Source: JBEICQ01 sp040383885 (GTDB lineage: Bacteria; Bacteroidota; Bacteroidia; UBA4408). Taken from it: DNA of 42,385 bases. The notes below the pieces were generated by a model that saw only the letters and a list, made by a program, of their open reading frames with translations, was not told the DNA's origin and did no database searches. This document shows positions 42,348 to 42,385 of this stretch, piece by piece. The stretch is taken from contig JBEICQ010000005.1 in the NCBI GenBank assembly GCA_040383885.1, positions 1-42,385 on the forward strand. Direction: 5' to 3'. Every line of letters begins with the position of its first letter. Positions within the stretch are counted from its first letter, which is position 1. The position numbers were made by a program, and so were the translations under genes.

Positions 42348-42385
42348 CAAATAATTATAAAGTTTGGAGAGATGACAATCATGCG
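42347..42385 (+). pseudogene. Start of a second partial copy of the transposase gene, cut by the window edge
   Basis: The 39 bases 42347-42385 equal 42004-42042, inside the transposase gene, without a mismatch. The offset is 343 bases. Either a tandem duplication of the gene's 3' part plus two repeats, or an assembly overlap at a repeat. The copy cannot be read further. Confidence 0.8.

Larger units (their letters stand above)
41260..42385. mobile_element. REP/RAYT unit: Y1 transposase flanked by 87-bp hairpin repeats
   Basis: Two diverged 87-bp repeats (41260-41430), an AT-rich leader with an inverted repeat fragment (41482-41510), the transposase gene (41653-42201), and two intact repeats (42184-42347), then a second partial copy of the gene. 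The transposase gene and leader are AT-rich compared with the neighbouring gltX, which suggests acquisition. The left border is downstream of gltX; the right border is outside the window. Confidence 0.75.

Noticed and set aside
42079..42350. Minus-strand frames over the repeats reading as a 29-residue repeated protein (SLVLVCNEDALNERLQR and similar)
   Set aside because: The 87-bp repeat length is a multiple of three, so any stop-free frame stays open. It has no start signal and the sequence is explained by the hairpins.
1..42385. CRISPR array, tRNA or rRNA genes, prophage
   Set aside because: No short direct repeats with unique spacers, no tRNA cloverleaf recognised by eye, no rRNA text and no phage genes were seen.

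Overview
The window reads as a chromosomal segment of a Bacteroidota bacterium, most likely from the Chitinophagia/Sphingobacteriia side, although the sequence does not fix the genus. Four things support this. A 3977-residue secreted protein ends in a type IX secretion (T9SS) type A sorting domain. Many start codons are preceded by the Bacteroidota -7 element TAnnTTTG. Starts generally lack a Shine-Dalgarno sequence. Several families are typical of the phylum (MORN-repeat proteins, BNR-repeat proteins, CpsB-type phosphatase, ATP-dependent PEPCK).

Layout, left to right. At 1-2.7 kb are a partial HTH regulator, a CsgG-like secreted protein, a YqgE/AlgH gene split by a one-base frameshift, and a small lipoprotein. 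At 2.8-6.1 kb are pckA and purH, with a strong terminator between them. At 6.1-10.9 kb is the cell-elongation operon mreB-mreC-mreD-mrdA; the PBP2 carries a roughly 180-residue lysine-rich tail and rodA does not follow. At 10.9-13.6 kb the same strand continues with a DUF3108 protein, a PolB-like 3'-5' exonuclease, an MmcQ/YjbR protein and an atypical SDR, with overlapping or nearly abutting ends. At 13.6-16.8 kb on the minus strand run an amidohydrolase, purN, purE and an outer-membrane protein. At 16.9-22.4 kb are a MORN-repeat protein, two paralogous Cys-rich micro-lipoproteins flanking a coupled LolA-like/BNR-repeat pair, and purS, which is hidden in a longer out-of-place reading frame.

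At 22.4-26.3 kb a tightly coupled minus-strand operon carries prfB, rfbB, a UDP-sugar epimerase and a CpsB-like phosphatase. prfB has a +1 programmed frameshift whose in-frame stop is UAA rather than the usual UGA, with a perfect AGGAGG stimulator. At 26.4-39.2 kb lie the 12-kb giant T9SS adhesin-like gene and an uncharacterised secreted protein just upstream of it. At 39.7-41.2 kb is gltX. The last 1.1 kb is an AT-rich REP/RAYT unit: a Y1 (HUH) transposase flanked by 87-bp repeats that each hold two GCA-loop hairpins. A 39-bp exact re-start of the transposase gene runs off the right edge.

Most of the window is housekeeping: purine synthesis (purH, purN, purE, purS), cell wall elongation, translation (prfB, gltX), gluconeogenesis and surface polysaccharide sugars. 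The less ordinary items are the prfB recoding site, the PBP2 tail, the paired micro-lipoproteins, the split yqgE, and the REP/RAYT unit with its duplicated end. No clearly new multi-gene system is evident. All functional calls come from reading motifs by eye; no database search was run.
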